Source: Hirschia sp964342355 | Lineage (GTDB): Bacteria > Pseudomonadota > Alphaproteobacteria > Caulobacterales > Hyphomonadaceae | Reading direction: 5' to 3' | Length of the DNA: 64,000 nucleotides | Assembly: GCA_964342355.1 (NCBI GenBank) | Contig: CAYFFG010000007.1 | Coordinates: forward strand, 1 to 64,000 | Part shown: piece by piece, positions 43,228 through 52,216 of the stretch | How the letters are laid out: every line of letters starts with the position of its first letter | How positions within the stretch are numbered: the first letter of the stretch is position 1 | Program-made: the position numbers and the translations under genes | The notes under the pieces: model-generated | The model's database searches: none | What the model saw: only the letters and a program-made list of their open reading frames with translations | Told to the model about the DNA's origin: nothing

Positions 43228-44346
43228 TCACAGATAACCGGGAATGAAGAGCGCATCCTCAAGACAGCTATCGACCAGCGAGCCGACCCGCGTGGCGCAG
43301 ATTTGATTACCGCCACCGCTGCCTGAGACAGCCAATAAGGAACCAATCAGGCCCTGCTTTTCTACTTGTTCCATCGCGGCGGTCAGCATATCGTTCCAGG
43401 CGTTGAGCGCCTCTTGTTTACGCATATTCCTTTCACGGATGTATTTTTCGCGCTCAATTTTCCACTGAACACCGCTCACATATCCATCGAAATAGCTGAA
43501 ATCGCGCTCATAGCGGACTTTCAGCTCTTCGATCTTCGCCCGCATGGTTTCCACATAGCGCCCGCCGCGATGGCCGTTGACCCGAAGATTATCAACCGCG
43601 TTCGACAGCTCCATAGTGGAGGGCGTCCCACCCCAATAGAGCGGGGTAAACGTATCAAACGTGCAGTTTTGCCCGGCGATAGCAGCGCTCGGTTTGCAAG
43701 GATCGTGGGTGGCTTGCGTGTAAGAAAAATGCGCCACCATCATCCCCTCTGAAACGAGGGTGTGGATGGCGTTATAAGCGCGCCGGTTGCGGCGGTTCAT
43801 GCCGGAACGGTTGGCCGGATTGTCCCGTGCAAAGTTAGGTGGCAATTGCACAATCGGCATCGGAACGACTTCCGTCAGATAGGGCGTGCCGTCGGGCGTC
43901 AGGTCCCATCCCTTAACATATACATGAGCCGTAATCGTGCTGGCGTGAGGACAACGCTGTGCCGTAATCGCTTCCAGCACCGGTTTCACCTCGTCCCAGA
44001 GGAAACGACGGGTGACGCGCTCGTCCCGCTCCGCGTTTACAACGACAACCACTTTTGACCAATATCGCTGATATTCGCTGCCTGGATCAATAATCATACA
44101 AAGTGGATCGCCATAGGCATCATAGTCCCAGCTGAGCAAATTGATCCGCTCAAAGACCGAAAATTTTTCTCTCTTGGCGAGTTCCTTACCCGCATTATAG
44201 GGTGTGATTTGGAGGTCGATTGCTTCGCCCACGCCGCCGCCGCGGATAGAATTCGAGCCGATATCGTAATCGGCGGGGAAGCTCTGCGCCATGGCGGCGC
44301 CACACAACGTCAGTCCAGCAGCAATTGCAGATACTATCTTAAGCAT
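43228..44346 (-). CDS. Exported protein of unknown function (cluster)
   Basis: A 372-residue protein with a signal peptide that should be cut after AMA (residue 20). I recognise no family. It has a mixed front part (about 50-210) with Cys residues at ERC-like spots (AQRCPHAS, THDPCKPS, GQNCTF) that may form disulfides. A long helical part follows (about 270-340) with charged repeats such as RAKIEELKVRYERD, and then a short Cys-containing tail. A strong AGGGGAA stands before the ATG at 44346. Confidence 0.65.
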   Translation of the reverse strand: MLKIVSAIAAGLTLCGAAMAQSFPADYDIGSNSIRGGGVGEAIDLQITPYNAGKELAKREKFSVFERINLLSWDYDAYGDPLCMIIDPGSEYQRYWSKVVVVVNAERDERVTRRFLWDEVKPVLEAITAQRCPHASTITAHVYVKGWDLTPDGTPYLTEVVPMPIVQLPPNFARDNPANRSGMNRRNRRAYNAIHTLVSEGMMVAHFSYTQATHDPCKPSAAIAGQNCTFDTFTPLYWGGTPSTMELSNAVDNLRVNGHRGGRYVETMRAKIEELKVRYERDFSYFDGYVSGVQWKIEREKYIRERNMRKQEALNAWNDMLTAAMEQVEKQGLIGSLLAVSGSGGGNQICATRVGSLVDSCLEDALFIPGYL

Positions 44347-44398
44347 ATTGTTCCCCTGTTATCCCGCCTTTAATGGATGAAGATAGCTCCGCCAATGA

Positions 44399-46078
44399 TC
44401 ACTTCAGCGCGTCGGCGATCATCGCTTCATATTCATGAAACGGCTTACTATTCGTATAGATCGTCGGATGTCGCAGAGCGTCCTCTAACGTCATCCATGT
44501 CCACATACCTTCCTCTTCATAGTGCCCCAAAAGAAAATGAATGCCAGGCTCCATGGCGAGGAGTATTTTTTTGACGTCCTCGCGGGCGTCCTCAATAGGG
44601 CGTTCCCGCGCATACGCCGGGTCGCTAAAGGGTGCCCAATAGGCGCTCAAGAACTCGCGATAAATCCCGAAATCAACCCGGAGCACGCGGAAGCTGTAAT
44701 GCATCGTATCGCCGTATCGGTGGGGATAAGGGTCGTATCCAGCAACGTACTGTGTTTTTGAATCATCAGAAAAATGCACAAACGATGCGTATTCACTGTT
44801 CCAGTTTTTCTTGCTGCGCGCCTTCCGCCAATTATCGAATAAACGCGCGACATCTCTCGCCGTTACTAAACCATCGCCGGAGCGGAATCTGAGATCCTCC
44901 ACCCCTTCTGCCCACTGGACGTCGTGTTGCGGCAACGGTCCGAGTTCTTTTACTTCGATGCCGACGAGCGCGCATGCCTCTTGTTGGCGTGGGGCGACCT
45001 CGTTCATGATATCAACGAAGTCAGCGCGTCCGGTTTCAGGCAATTCTCTATGGTTGCCTTGCGCCCTCCAGCACGTGGTTTGCGTATCGTTTAATGTTTT
45101 TTTTAGCTCACGATTATCCGCAAGCATTTGATCAAAGTTTTGTTCCCATCCCTCGATGGAAGACATCAATTGCCTTAATCGCTTCATACGATCTGAATTG
45201 GTGAGACGCCAATAAAGCCCGTTTTCGAAATACTGCTTTTCTCCAAAATTCACCGCCCAAAGATCGGCCAAGAAGCCAGCCGGTTTAGCGCCGAACTCGC
45301 CGGAGGTTAGCAGCGCATCCATCACCCATTCCGGACTTGGCGTTCCGTAAACCCAATCATTTTCGATACGGTCCAAAATCAGCACCAGGATCGAAAGCCC
45401 GTCTTTTTTCATGGCGCAATCGCGCAGCGGATTACGTTGCTCCCACCCCAAATCAAGTTCGGCGCGGCCCAAAAGATGCCAGTAGATCTCCTGATAGGTT
45501 TTGCCGCCGATAATCGCGTTGGTCAGCGCCACGCATTCGGTACTGCGATTGGCATCGTCAACGTCGCCCAATCTGCTTTCAGAAATGAAGCGGTTGAGGG
45601 CCTCTTCCGTCTCGCGATCGAGCGCTTTTTGTGTCGCATCAATTTCTGCAAGCGATACGCTAGCTTTAGCCGCCAGCGCATCGAGGCGACGGATAAATTC
45701 TTCCTTCTCCGCCTCAGTCATCTGTGATTGACCGCTCGGAGCGGGCTCCCCGGGCGCGATCGCGCGCTCTTTGTTCAAGGCGGGCGCGCCCAGCCCTAGA
45801 TCGCCAACCGATGGCGCTAGCGGTGCGTCTTCGTCTACGCTTTCGTTGAGAAGCTCAAGTGTCAGGTCGATGTCATCCGGTTCCGCACTCGTTTCCCTTT
45901 TCGCTTTCGCTTCGTCAAAGGCCTGAGCAAAAAGTTCTGCCTCTAGATCATGGTCGGCCTGACGCGTTTCACTCGAATATCGACTTTCTTCCTCTCTGCT
46001 CTCTCGAGCACACCCGTTGCACCAGACCAACGCAATCAATATGACGATGACAATTCGAGTAGGTTGCATTCGTAACAT
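44399..46078 (-). CDS. Large lipoprotein of unknown function (cluster)
   Basis: A 559-residue protein with a lipoprotein signal (WCNGC, Cys near residue 23). Residues 25-110 are acidic and low in complexity, 115-170 are helical and likely a coiled coil, and the rest is a globular part with many Trp and Cys (NSTEC-, RDCAMKKDG-, CWRAQGN-like positions). I recognise no domain. AAGG lies upstream of the ATG at 46078. It is the first gene of the cluster; the next gene starts 52 bp later on the same strand. Confidence 0.65.
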   Translation of the reverse strand: MLRMQPTRIVIVILIALVWCNGCARESREEESRYSSETRQADHDLEAELFAQAFDEAKAKRETSAEPDDIDLTLELLNESVDEDAPLAPSVGDLGLGAPALNKERAIAPGEPAPSGQSQMTEAEKEEFIRRLDALAAKASVSLAEIDATQKALDRETEEALNRFISESRLGDVDDANRSTECVALTNAIIGGKTYQEIYWHLLGRAELDLGWEQRNPLRDCAMKKDGLSILVLILDRIENDWVYGTPSPEWVMDALLTSGEFGAKPAGFLADLWAVNFGEKQYFENGLYWRLTNSDRMKRLRQLMSSIEGWEQNFDQMLADNRELKKTLNDTQTTCWRAQGNHRELPETGRADFVDIMNEVAPRQQEACALVGIEVKELGPLPQHDVQWAEGVEDLRFRSGDGLVTARDVARLFDNWRKARSKKNWNSEYASFVHFSDDSKTQYVAGYDPYPHRYGDTMHYSFRVLRVDFGIYREFLSAYWAPFSDPAYARERPIEDAREDVKKILLAMEPGIHFLLGHYEEEGMWTWMTLEDALRHPTIYTNSKPFHEYEAMIADALK

Positions 46079-46454
46079 TCTCTACCTTGCGGGAACCAAG
46101 TTTAATTCACCTCGACGATAAGCCGAAAGTCTTCTCAGGTGAATGTCGAAATCGAGTGAAATAATATTAGGCAATACAAATGGTGCTATAATCAGATCAC
46201 AATTTTAGGTCGTCCGGGAATATATTGGTGGCTATCCTCAAAAACGGGCGTTTGTTTTCAAACCTGAAGCCTCTGATTAAGTCCATGCTTGGCCACTCGC
46301 AGCGGCGCAGAGGCTTCCTGGATCCGCCCAACAATGGTCGTGCACCAGATTTCGCTACCCCCAAAGTTTGCGACCCTCAGATAATACTAGGGTTTCAAAA
46401 CGTACGCGTTTGTACAATCGAGGATTCCTCGGTGTACGAAAACATGGTAAGAAC

Positions 46455-46654
46455 GAGTTCGACGCGCGGAACCAGCGTCGAACTCAAGCGGTCCACAAAA
46501 CTGTGGACCAAAGTCAGACCGAACTGAGGACCAAGAATCGATTTTGAATCGCGCAAGTGATTGAAAACATTGGGTAAAAAATATGGAACGTGGCACGTCA
46601 CTCGCGCCAGCCTTCTTGATCTAAAGTCCTGAAAAATAAGCACAAAATGCTTAT
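46455..46654. other. Hairpin-rich gap, possible structured RNA or terminator set
   Basis: In the gap 46079-46777, which holds no gene that I can support, three strong inverted repeats occur. GAGTTCGACGC (46455-46465) pairs with GCGTCGAACTC (46475-46485). GGTCCACA (46490-46497) pairs with TGTGGACC (46502-46509). ATAAGCA (46636-46642) pairs with TGCTTAT (46648-46654). The first two lie 4 bp apart. None is followed by a clear T-run. They could be a small structured RNA, a repeat element, or back-to-back transcript ends. Confidence 0.5.
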
Positions 46655-46777
46655 CTCCTATTGAGCTGTCAGGTTCGACGCATCTTTGGTGGCTCGAACC
46701 AAGCTTTGAAATCGTAGCCGATACACAGCACCCGCGATATAGGGGTCAAAACCTTTTATCGAAGGATGTCGCTACGA

Positions 46778-47500
46778 ATGATTGAACTGAACCCAGTGCG
46801 CAATGATGAGCCTGCGCTGCTTAGCGCACCCATGATCGCCGCTGCGGGGAAGGTTCTAACCTACCTCATCGATAACAGAGCAATAGGCTTGACCAAGGGC
46901 AAAGCCTTTCGGCGAAAGTTCGTTCATTGGGCTGCAGCCGAGTTCGACTGGCCCGGTATGAGGGCGGAAGAGCTCTTCAAGGTCAACAAAGTCCTGAACG
47001 AATATGATTTTCCGCCGCTTGAAGCGCTTCACTTCGTGCTTTTGAAACTGAAACTCATACGGCATTACAAGCTTGAATGTCGTTTGACCAAGAAGGGTAG
47101 GGAGCTAGCGCATCGTCCAGGTGATCTGTTCAGCCTAATCGCCCCGTTTTACCTTTTTGAAATAGACCATGCAGCGTCATCGCGTATACCGAAGCCGCTA
47201 CTTGGAAACTGGCATGTGGTTCTTGGTGTGCTGAACATTGAAGGCACAGGCGGTGTAACCAGCGGGCAATTGAGAGAAATCCTATATGGGCCACCCGCTT
47301 CTGACGATACCTACGACCTAGTCCCTAGTATGCTCTGGGGGCAAGTCCTAAGGCCGTTAAGCTGGCTTGGTCTCTTGGAAGAGGTCAACAAGGATGAGCG
47401 TCAGTGGCTTTCTGAGGGTACATACAAGACGACAGCGCTTTGGCATTGTGCATTCAAGTTTGCACGCGATCAGATGTTGCCGCCAAGGACGTTACATTGA
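46778..47500 (+). CDS. Cytoplasmic protein of unknown function
   Basis: A 240-residue protein without signal or membrane helix. The segment IGLTKGKAFRRKFVHWAAAEFDWPG, then LNEYDFPPLEALHF and LTKKGRELAHRPGDLF, has the look of a winged-helix or plasmid-type regulator, and the C-terminal half repeats the pattern (VTSGQLREILYG, WGQVLRPLSWLGLLEE). I do not name the family. I chose ATG 46778 because GAAGGA stands 11 bases upstream; the ATG at 46766 is too near to it. The gene stands alone between the hairpin gap and an acyltransferase gene. Confidence 0.55.
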   Translation: MIELNPVRNDEPALLSAPMIAAAGKVLTYLIDNRAIGLTKGKAFRRKFVHWAAAEFDWPGMRAEELFKVNKVLNEYDFPPLEALHFVLLKLKLIRHYKLECRLTKKGRELAHRPGDLFSLIAPFYLFEIDHAASSRIPKPLLGNWHVVLGVLNIEGTGGVTSGQLREILYGPPASDDTYDLVPSMLWGQVLRPLSWLGLLEEVNKDERQWLSEGTYKTTALWHCAFKFARDQMLPPRTLH

Positions 47501-47640
47501 GTGTTGGATCGTCGGTCAGTACATTATTTGAATACGAATGTTGCGTTAGGCTGGACGCCTTCATCGGAATCTTGTCAACTGCAATAAGATTTACGCTGAG
47601 GATCATTCAATCACCCTACGAATTGACTTTGTCGATTTTT

Positions 47641-47653
47641 CTGACGGTAAAAA
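47641..47653 (+). repeat. Extra copy of the integrase-side CTGACGGTAAAAA motif
   Basis: CTGACGGTAAAAA here is identical over 13 bases to the copy at 430-442, upstream of the integrase, some 47 kb away. It lies in an AT-rich gap of 245 bp between two genes. It may be chance or mark another integrase site. Confidence 0.3.
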
Positions 47654-47745
47654 ATATCCACAGAATTTTTAAATCGTTGATTTATAATGGGTATTTCAGA
47701 TTGTTCATCATCGAGTGGGAATAGCTGGCTGCTTTGGAGTGTTCT

Positions 47746-48771
47746 ATGAAGGCCAAGAACAGCTTTGACGAAGTCCGGCTCTTATTGGCGTTTATCGTTC
47801 TTTTTGCGCATACTCGTGAATTGTCAGACGTAAAAGAGCTTGCGGGCCTGTTGGGCGTTTTTGACTCAGACTTTGCGGTGAAGGGTTTTTTCGCGATCAG
47901 CGGATATCTTGTCACCAAAAGCTATTATTCCAGCAAAAATACAGCACAGTATTTTGAAAAACGGATCAGACGTATTGTGCCGGCCTATTTGGCGGTGATC
48001 GGATATTGTTTGCTGGTCGGTATGGTCTGTTCCAGCTGGACGATTGGCGAGTTTTTGCTTTCTCGGCAGACATTGGCCTATGTCACCGCCAATCTTGCGT
48101 TTCTGAACTTCATTGAACCTAATTTGCCGGGCGTTTTTGAGAACAACTCCTTTCAGGCGATGAATGGATCGCTGTGGACGATCAAAATTGAGCTGATGCT
48201 CTATTGTACTGTCCCTTTAATTGCTCTCGGTTATGCGCACTTTGGCAAAATGGTTACTTTCATTGCTTTGTTTTTCTTAAGTGTCACGTGGTACTCCATT
48301 TTTAGACATGGTGTGGACGATCCGTTGTCGGGGATGATTGCTCGCCAGTTTCCGGGGCAGATGATGTTTTTTGCCTTAGGGAGTGTCTTGGGCTTTGTAA
48401 CATTTACTAACCCATTAAGAGTTGGAGCTTTAGCTGTTGGTGGCGCTTATCTGATTTTCAAACAGCAACTTCCAGCAGAATGGGCCGAGTATTTCAACAT
48501 GCTGGTTTATCCAGTGTTCATGATCGCGCTTGCGCAACTCAGCGTGTTGAACGTTGGCGTCGGACGGATCGGAGATTTGTCTTACGGTGTGTATCTTTTT
48601 CACTTCCCAACAATCCAGTTGATGACACATTTTGGCGTATACGAAGCCAATCCGTATTTCGGTCTTATTTTAGGGACGCTGATGACAATGGTCTTGGCGC
48701 TGATGTGTTGGCATCTGGTGGAAAAGCGTTTCTTGCGACGCTCTTCACATTATCTGCGCGCAACGATCTAA
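47746..48771 (+). CDS. Acyltransferase 3 family membrane protein
   Basis: A 341-residue membrane O-acyltransferase with about ten transmembrane helices. FDEVRLLLAFIVLFAH carries the conserved Arg and His of family 3 acyltransferases, and VKGFFAISGYLVTKSYY and SLWTIKIELMLY are further signature parts. It would add acetyl or similar groups to a surface polysaccharide. Start ATG 47746 has GGAG upstream. It faces the convergent glycosyltransferase gene and opens the polysaccharide region. Confidence 0.9.
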   Translation: MKAKNSFDEVRLLLAFIVLFAHTRELSDVKELAGLLGVFDSDFAVKGFFAISGYLVTKSYYSSKNTAQYFEKRIRRIVPAYLAVIGYCLLVGMVCSSWTIGEFLLSRQTLAYVTANLAFLNFIEPNLPGVFENNSFQAMNGSLWTIKIELMLYCTVPLIALGYAHFGKMVTFIALFFLSVTWYSIFRHGVDDPLSGMIARQFPGQMMFFALGSVLGFVTFTNPLRVGALAVGGAYLIFKQQLPAEWAEYFNMLVYPVFMIALAQLSVLNVGVGRIGDLSYGVYLFHFPTIQLMTHFGVYEANPYFGLILGTLMTMVLALMCWHLVEKRFLRRSSHYLRATI

Positions 48772-48804
48772 GGCGCCAAAACTATTGAGCAATTGGCGTT
48801 TATT

Positions 48805-49872
48805 TTAGTTGGTAACTTGCGGTTTGCGTTTGTTTTGGGAGAGAGAACCCACAACCAGTTTCAAAAATCCGCCGAGAGATCGTCCCCCGGAAACAAAGCG
48901 ATAGTTTACCAGATTTCTTGCGACGCTATTTGGGGCAAGTGTCAGCAAGCAATGGAAAAGACTGAAGAATACTCTCTGTTTTATCGGAAAATATTTGTTG
49001 GAAACAGAGGAAATTACTCCCAAACCATCCTTAAGTGGCGGTCTTTTTCCTGTCATTACATCGTGGCAGATTTTTAGTTCGCGGTAATAAAAAGTCTTTC
49101 TGGGATCAACTAGATGCGCTTTTGATCCACTACGTTTTATTAGTTTGCGAAGGTGGTCCATACGGCCAATATAGCGATCCATGTCTCTTTGAAAGATGGA
49201 TGGGTCCAACTGTCGGCCTAGTCCGGACATGTTGTTGGAGTGTATCCGGTAGTTGACCACCGGTTTTGAGCTACTGACGACGTCTCCCCAAAATGGGGCG
49301 GCAAACAGGATCGCACCATCGACGCAGTTGTCGTAATCAATTTCCTTGAGAAATTCACATATGTCGCGCCGGAATACATTCCCAGAGGTGGGCGGAGAAA
49401 CATATACGCCTGTTTTGAGCACCTGATCTTGCAAACTTTCACGAACACGAAAGTCTGATAGCAGGGGGTTTACTTCGCTAATGACATTTCCATCGGCATC
49501 AATGCGCGGCATGGAAAGTTGTAGTTTAGAAACATTGTCGTCTAGCAGGCTGAGAATGTGCTCAATAGCGCCTGGGCGGAGTTCGTCATCAGCATCAAGA
49601 AAAAGCACAAAAGGCGCTGTGGTTTTGTCGAAACCGTATATGCAAGCGGCCAGGGCGCCGCCGTTTTCTTTCCTGAATGCGTTTACCCCGGTTTTTTGTA
49701 TCGCTTCCCAAGAGGCGTCCGTTGAACCATCGTCGACAACAACTAGTTCGCATTCTTCCCGCATTTGTTGTGTAACGCTTTGGATGGCGTGGGTCACAAA
49801 GGTTGCGTAATTGTAGCACGGGATAACAATAGCCAGCTTTAGCTGTGTTTTGTGAGTTTGCTGCTCCCCCAT
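48805..49872 (-). CDS. Family 2 glycosyltransferase
   Basis: A 355-residue GT-A fold transferase. The N-terminal LAIVIPCYNYATFVTHAI, VVVDDGSTD and FLDADDELRPGAIE (DxD) are GT2 motifs. The C-terminal third is helical and basic and may touch the membrane. It starts at 49872 with a strong AAGGGGGG. Its neighbours are acyltransferases and other glycosyltransferases, so a role in surface or exopolysaccharide building is likely. Confidence 0.92.
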   Translation of the reverse strand: MGEQQTHKTQLKLAIVIPCYNYATFVTHAIQSVTQQMREECELVVVDDGSTDASWEAIQKTGVNAFRKENGGALAACIYGFDKTTAPFVLFLDADDELRPGAIEHILSLLDDNVSKLQLSMPRIDADGNVISEVNPLLSDFRVRESLQDQVLKTGVYVSPPTSGNVFRRDICEFLKEIDYDNCVDGAILFAAPFWGDVVSSSKPVVNYRIHSNNMSGLGRQLDPSIFQRDMDRYIGRMDHLRKLIKRSGSKAHLVDPRKTFYYRELKICHDVMTGKRPPLKDGLGVISSVSNKYFPIKQRVFFSLFHCLLTLAPNSVARNLVNYRFVSGGRSLGGFLKLVVGSLSQNKRKPQVTN

Positions 49873-50124
49873 TTAAACACCCCCCTTAAGTTCCGGCATT
49901 AAACACAGCAAAAGCAATGTCGAATTCCCTTTAAGAGCACTATTGCTTTCGATGTTCATAAGCAAGCTGCCAATTTGCGCAGAGAAAAGAAAATTAAGAT
50001 AATATTAATTTAATTGCATTGACGGCGTAGTAAAACCACAGGCAGGTAGTTATTCAGGCAGTACAGCAAGTTTAAAGTCTTGCAAGACGGGGGCGCTGTC
50101 GACAAAACATCTGAGGTGTGGGGC

Positions 50125-51000
50125 ATGTTGATAATCAGTCAGACAAAACGTAAGCCTGTGCTTGCTTGCTTATCCATGTTTTTCTTGGCTCTTGGGGTGG
50201 AAGGCTGTGCGCCAGGCATAGTGAAAGAATGCAGACTTCAGCCAGTCTTCATGGAAGAGTTTGATGACCTGAGCATAGCATCTGTTGAATTGGACCCGGC
50301 GCGCTGGACGGCCCACACGCCATGGGGGGGCGATTTTGGCGATGCGGTGTTTATTGACCCTAGTCCTGAAGGTCCGTTTGCTGTCGAGAATGGAATACTT
50401 TCCATTACCGCGCGTAAGGATGAAACCGGACGCTGGACATCAGGCCTTATCGCAGCGGCCGACGCTACAGGTGCTGGATCAGGCGCCCAATGGGGATATT
50501 TTGAAGTTCGGATGAAAATGCCGCCGGGACCTGGAACCTGGCCAGCATTCTGGCTTGCGCCTCTTAAGCCTGCGTCTGATTCAGATGGAAACGTTGAGAT
50601 TGATGTCATTGAATATTATGGACATGACACTGAAACCTATCAGTCTGTTGTGCATGTATGGTTTGATGATATCTCGAAAAAAAGAGGCCTGAATTCTCAG
50701 ATTATCATTCCTGAACCGGGTTCGCTCGTAGAGGACTTCCACACTTTTGGCGTTGATGTCTCTCCGCAGGCGATTGTCTTTTACCTGGACCGTGAAGAAG
50801 TCTGGTCATACCCGACACCGCCAGAGCTTACCTATAAAATGTATCCTCTGGTGAACTTGGCGCTGGGGAGCGGGTGGCCAATTGAAGACACGCCAAATCC
50901 ATCAACCTTACTTGTTGACTATGTGCATGTTTATGAGCGTGGCGCTGGACCCGAAGAGGGATGTGCGCCAGGGCTGAACCCTAAACCTAAGAAGAGTTAG
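50125..51000 (+). CDS. GH16-family glycoside hydrolase lipoprotein
   Basis: A 291-residue GH16 enzyme (laminarinase/agarase/ExoK-like). The catalytic ExDxxE is NVEIDVIEYYG, and GYFEVRMKMPPGPGTWPAFWL is the usual strand before it. The N-terminus is a lipoprotein signal (VEGC). I use ATG 50125, which has GAGG upstream; the longer start at 50080 has none. In a polysaccharide region it may trim or release the polymer, like ExoK in succinoglycan production. The gap 49873-50124 before it shows no gene. Confidence 0.9.
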   Translation: MLIISQTKRKPVLACLSMFFLALGVEGCAPGIVKECRLQPVFMEEFDDLSIASVELDPARWTAHTPWGGDFGDAVFIDPSPEGPFAVENGILSITARKDETGRWTSGLIAAADATGAGSGAQWGYFEVRMKMPPGPGTWPAFWLAPLKPASDSDGNVEIDVIEYYGHDTETYQSVVHVWFDDISKKRGLNSQIIIPEPGSLVEDFHTFGVDVSPQAIVFYLDREEVWSYPTPPELTYKMYPLVNLALGSGWPIEDTPNPSTLLVDYVHVYERGAGPEEGCAPGLNPKPKKS

Positions 51001-51034
51001 TTGGTTTAGGGCAGGCTTGGTGGGGTTTCAGTCG

Positions 51035-52123
51035 ATGCGCATCGTTCATTTTCTCAATCATGCGCGCCAGGCGAATGGCCATGTTTGTCTTGCGGTGGAT
51101 TTGGCTTGCGAGCAAGCGAGACAAGGTCACGAAGTCTATTTCGTTTCTGGACATTGCGATTTTACACGGGTCATTGAAGAAAATGGCGTCAATTACATTC
51201 CAATTCCGGAAGTGTCTTCTCGTCCAAAACAGTTATGGAAACTTTGGAAAAGCCTCATGGAGGTTTCTGGAAAGGTTCAGCCGGACATCGTGAATGCGCA
51301 CATGGTGGCGTCAGCGCTGTCTGCTAAAGCGGCTCAACTGTTCAGTGGTTTTAAACTAGTCACGACCGTCCATAATTCGTTTGATCCACAAGCCAAATAT
51401 ATGGGCGTGGGAGATAGGGTTATCGCTGTCAGTCAATCTGTGAAATCTGAGATGATTTCCAAAGGTATCTCTCAGAAAAAGCTACGTGTGGTTAAGAATG
51501 GAACCATCGGTGGCGCAAGACGTCCTTTACGCTCCGAAACGGAAGTTCAGCTTTCAAAGCCAGCCATCGCAACCGTAGCGGGTCTTCATCCACGAAAGGG
51601 AATAGCGGATCTGGTCGACGCCTTTGATATCGTCACCAAAACGCACAAAGAGGCAAACCTTTATATAATCGGCGAAGGACCTATGCGCGCTGAATATGAA
51701 GAAAGAGCGCGCGCGCTTGAATGCGGAGATCAAGTGCATTTTCTTGGGTTTCTGGAAGATCCACAGTCTATATTGGCGTCGGTTGATATTTTTGTGTTGG
51801 CCTCTCACGCGGAGCCATTTGGTTTGGTCTTACTAGAGGCGCGCGAAATGGGGTGTGCGCTGATTGGAACGAAGGTGGGGGGAATTCCTGAAGTTCTTCA
51901 TCAGGGTGAGATAGGTGTGCTGGTTGAGGCTCAATCGCCACAAAAACTAGGTATGGCGATTTCGGAACTGCTAGCGGACGAAGCGCGGCTGAATGCGCTA
52001 AAAAAAGCAGCATCTACAGATTTGGAGGAATGTACTGTCGCCTACATGAGCGAGCAGACAATGAAAGTTTATCGTGAACTGGTGAAGGCGGACGGAAGCT
52101 CAAGAAACACAGCCAATAATTGA
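51035..52123 (+). CDS. Family 4 (GT-B) glycosyltransferase
   Basis: A 362-residue retaining glycosyltransferase. It has the family 4 features: IVHFLNHARQANGHVCLAVDLA at the start, VAGLHPRKGIADLVDAF, GEGPMRAEYEERA and the EPFGLVLLEARE donor motif with two Glu. The start ATG 51035 is more likely than a TTG at 51017. It would add one sugar to a lipid-linked surface glycan. Confidence 0.92.
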   Translation: MRIVHFLNHARQANGHVCLAVDLACEQARQGHEVYFVSGHCDFTRVIEENGVNYIPIPEVSSRPKQLWKLWKSLMEVSGKVQPDIVNAHMVASALSAKAAQLFSGFKLVTTVHNSFDPQAKYMGVGDRVIAVSQSVKSEMISKGISQKKLRVVKNGTIGGARRPLRSETEVQLSKPAIATVAGLHPRKGIADLVDAFDIVTKTHKEANLYIIGEGPMRAEYEERARALECGDQVHFLGFLEDPQSILASVDIFVLASHAEPFGLVLLEAREMGCALIGTKVGGIPEVLHQGEIGVLVEAQSPQKLGMAISELLADEARLNALKKAASTDLEECTVAYMSEQTMKVYRELVKADGSSRNTANN

Positions 52124-52216
52124 GTTAGAAGAACGCCTGGGTAGTTCAGCTTCACAGGTGATCTATGCGCTTTGCTAGGGGAGCGAGTGCGTGTGTAGAG
52201 GTATGAGGGGACGCAA

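Noticed and set aside
46225..46527. A 100-codon frame in the hairpin gap
   Set aside because: It crosses two perfect hairpins, and its composition is not like a protein of this genome.
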